The notes under the pieces were generated by a model. The model saw nothing but the letters and a program-made list of their open reading frames with translations. It had not been told where the DNA came from and did not search any database. A program made the position numbers and the translations under genes. Positions 6,036 to 7,190 of a stretch of DNA of 7,190 nt are shown piece after piece. Source of the stretch: CAZAQS01 sp964486825 (lineage in GTDB: Bacteria; Chloroflexota; Anaerolineae; Anaerolineales; UBA4823); the NCBI GenBank assembly GCA_964486825.1, contig CAZAQS010000244.1, forward strand, positions 1-7,190, read 5' to 3'. Position 1 is the stretch's first letter. Each line of letters begins with the position of its first letter.

Positions 6036-6791
6036 ATGATCCGCAGATTGTTGAGACCCAAAGGACTTTCAAGCCCGACAGGATTCCGGTGGCGCGGGCA
6101 GGAGGTTTCGCGGCTGGAGGAACTCAGCGACGCGGTCATCGCCTTCGCCTTGACCCTGCTGGTCGTTTCGCTAGAAGTGCCACAGACATTCGACAACTTG
6201 CTATCCACGATGCGCGGCTTCGCGGCCTTTGCCCTGTGCTTCGCCCTCCTGATCGTCATATGGTACGAACATTACACGTACTTCCGCCGCTACGGGTTAC
6301 AGGATACCTACGTGATGGTATGGAATACCGTCCTGCTGTTCTTGATCGTTTTCTATGTATACCCGCTCAAGTTCCTGTTCACCCTGTTCTTCAACGAATT
6401 GCTTGGGTTGAGCTTTCAGGTGACTCTACCTGGGGGTGATATCGTGCCTATGATTCGAGAGGGCCAGCTGCCCCAGCTATATATCATTTATGGGATTGGT
6501 TGGACGGCCGTGTGGCTGGTTTTCGTGCTGCTTTACCAATATGCACTCCAGCAGGGTGAGCGGCTGAAGTTGAGCCCGCTGGAAATATTCGACACGCGTG
6601 CCAGTATCACTGAGAATTTGGCTGCTTCGATAGTCGGCCTGGCCTCCATCGGGTTGGTCATGGTTGGCGCATCGAATGCAGCCGGTTTTGTGTACCTGGT
6701 CATGTTCCCACTGACCTGGGCAATCAAGAGAAGAAATTCAATTCGCCGCCATGCTGTCGCCACAGACCAGGCTCCAGTCACGATTGAATGA
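6036..6791 (+). CDS. TMEM175-like (DUF1211) membrane protein, putative cation channel family
   Basis: The product has 251 residues with six predicted membrane segments at about 31-48, 58-80, 92-118, 148-171, 190-211 and 216-230. The first segment carries RLEELSDAVIAFALTLL (R26 to L42), a match to the TMEM175 signature R-x3-FSDAVFAI-x2-TLL in which the usual Phe before SDA is Leu30 and the Phe of VFA is Ile. Bacterial TMEM175 proteins form potassium-permeable channels in the inner membrane; function in this divergent member is inferred. The extramembrane loop at about 119-147 is longer than in typical small members. The start at 6036 is preferred because AAGGA (6026-6030) lies five bases upstream; an in-frame ATG at 5910 would add 42 unconserved soluble residues and lacks a good binding site. 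The next gene starts 19 bases after the stop, so they are probably one transcription unit. Confidence 0.8.
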   Translation: MIRRLLRPKGLSSPTGFRWRGQEVSRLEELSDAVIAFALTLLVVSLEVPQTFDNLLSTMRGFAAFALCFALLIVIWYEHYTYFRRYGLQDTYVMVWNTVLLFLIVFYVYPLKFLFTLFFNELLGLSFQVTLPGGDIVPMIREGQLPQLYIIYGIGWTAVWLVFVLLYQYALQQGERLKLSPLEIFDTRASITENLAASIVGLASIGLVMVGASNAAGFVYLVMFPLTWAIKRRNSIRRHAVATDQAPVTIE

Positions 6792-6810
6792 CAATAAGGA
6801 GGGAAATCAA

Positions 6811-7190
6811 ATGAAGGAAAATCCAATCTCGATCGAAAAGTATTCGCTGCCAGCATTCCTGGCCCTGACGATCCTGCTCACCGTGCTTATTAACTTGTTA
6901 CCACTCCCGCCGGATACGGTACCGATGTTGATGGTGCTTGTCCCGGCGTTATTGGCCGTGATCTTGACGGCGCTGACGGGTGGAGGCCGGGGCGTGGCCG
7001 CACTCCTGCGCAGGCTGTTCCAATGGAGGCTCAGCTTGAAGTGGTATTTGATTACGCTGGGCCTGGCGCTGCTGGTGCGCCTGAGCATGAGCGTGCTAGC
7101 CCTCCTGCTGGGATGGATACCGGCCATCCGCCTACGCAGCGAATCCCCGTCCTATTACGTTATGCTCGGCGTCCTGCTCTTCGTGGCGGC
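6811..7190 (+). CDS. CPBP-type membrane protein, N-terminal part, cut by window edge
   Basis: The frame is open from ATG at 6811 to the window end (126 codons). A very strong binding site, AAGGAGGG (6796-6803), lies seven bases upstream. The product has hydrophobic segments at about 13-30, 38-54 and 80-101. Between them is LLRRLFQWRLSLKWY (65-79), the connector typical of CPBP-family N-termini and matching RWRVSPTWY of the decayed gene at 5220. The catalytic motifs would lie beyond residue 150 and are not visible, so protease activity is inferred. The similarity suggests it is a paralogue of the decayed copy, possibly the functional survivor. It follows the TMEM175-like gene by 19 bases and is likely co-translated with it. 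Confidence 0.72.
   Translation, partial: MKENPISIEKYSLPAFLALTILLTVLINLLPLPPDTVPMLMVLVPALLAVILTALTGGGRGVAALLRRLFQWRLSLKWYLITLGLALLVRLSMSVLALLLGWIPAIRLRSESPSYYVMLGVLLFVA

Noticed and set aside
1..7190. CRISPR array, tRNA or rRNA genes, insertion sequence or transposase
   Set aside because: No regularly spaced repeats, no tRNA-like cloverleaf or rRNA stretches and no transposase-like reading frame were seen on either strand, although pseudogene density made mobile elements worth looking for.

Overview
The window looks like a short scaffold from an uncultured bacterium, most plausibly a member of the Chloroflexota (Anaerolineae-like). The basis is the style of several proteins: an ADP-forming acetate-CoA ligase-type protein, a MalT-type LuxR regulator with a characteristic N-terminus, a secreted beta-helix protein with Pmp-like repeats, and clustered CPBP proteases. 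This assignment is inference from protein style, not a computed taxonomy. A run of exactly 100 N at 1329-1428 marks a scaffold gap, so the assembly is draft.

Layout. On the minus strand, 1-656 holds the N-terminal third or less of an acyl-CoA synthetase (NDP-forming) family protein. It is followed at 794-1703 by a broken and gapped beta-helix surface protein, also on the minus strand. On the plus strand, 1902-2750 encodes an intact membrane-anchored coiled-coil protein of unknown function. It converges on an intact HAD-family phosphatase (2780-3433, minus) whose leader holds two overlapping, mutually exclusive hairpins.

From about 3650 to 5752 the plus strand is rich in gene remains. There is an M24 (Xaa-Pro peptidase/creatinase-like) remnant in which an N-terminal piece is joined directly to the C-terminal tail (3657-3877). 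There is a frameshifted stub of a MalT/LuxR-type ATP-binding regulator (4029-4250). An intact CPBP intramembrane protease follows (4269-5207). Twelve bases after it comes a second CPBP-type gene that has lost its catalytic middle (5220-5752). The right end holds an intact TMEM175-like (DUF1211) channel-family protein (6036-6791) and, 19 bases later, the start of a third CPBP-type N-terminus that leaves the window (6811-7190).

How it fits together. The plus-strand genes from 4269 onward form a membrane cluster: CPBP protease, decayed CPBP, TMEM175-like protein, CPBP-like protein, with strong ribosome binding sites and short gaps within the two pairs. The stub of the LuxR/MalT regulator just upstream suggests the cluster once had its own regulator, or that a deletion brought it next to one. 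No known named system is recognised. The strongest signals here are the density of gene decay by internal deletion, the repeated CPBP-type genes around a TMEM175-like gene, and the unassigned coiled-coil membrane protein.
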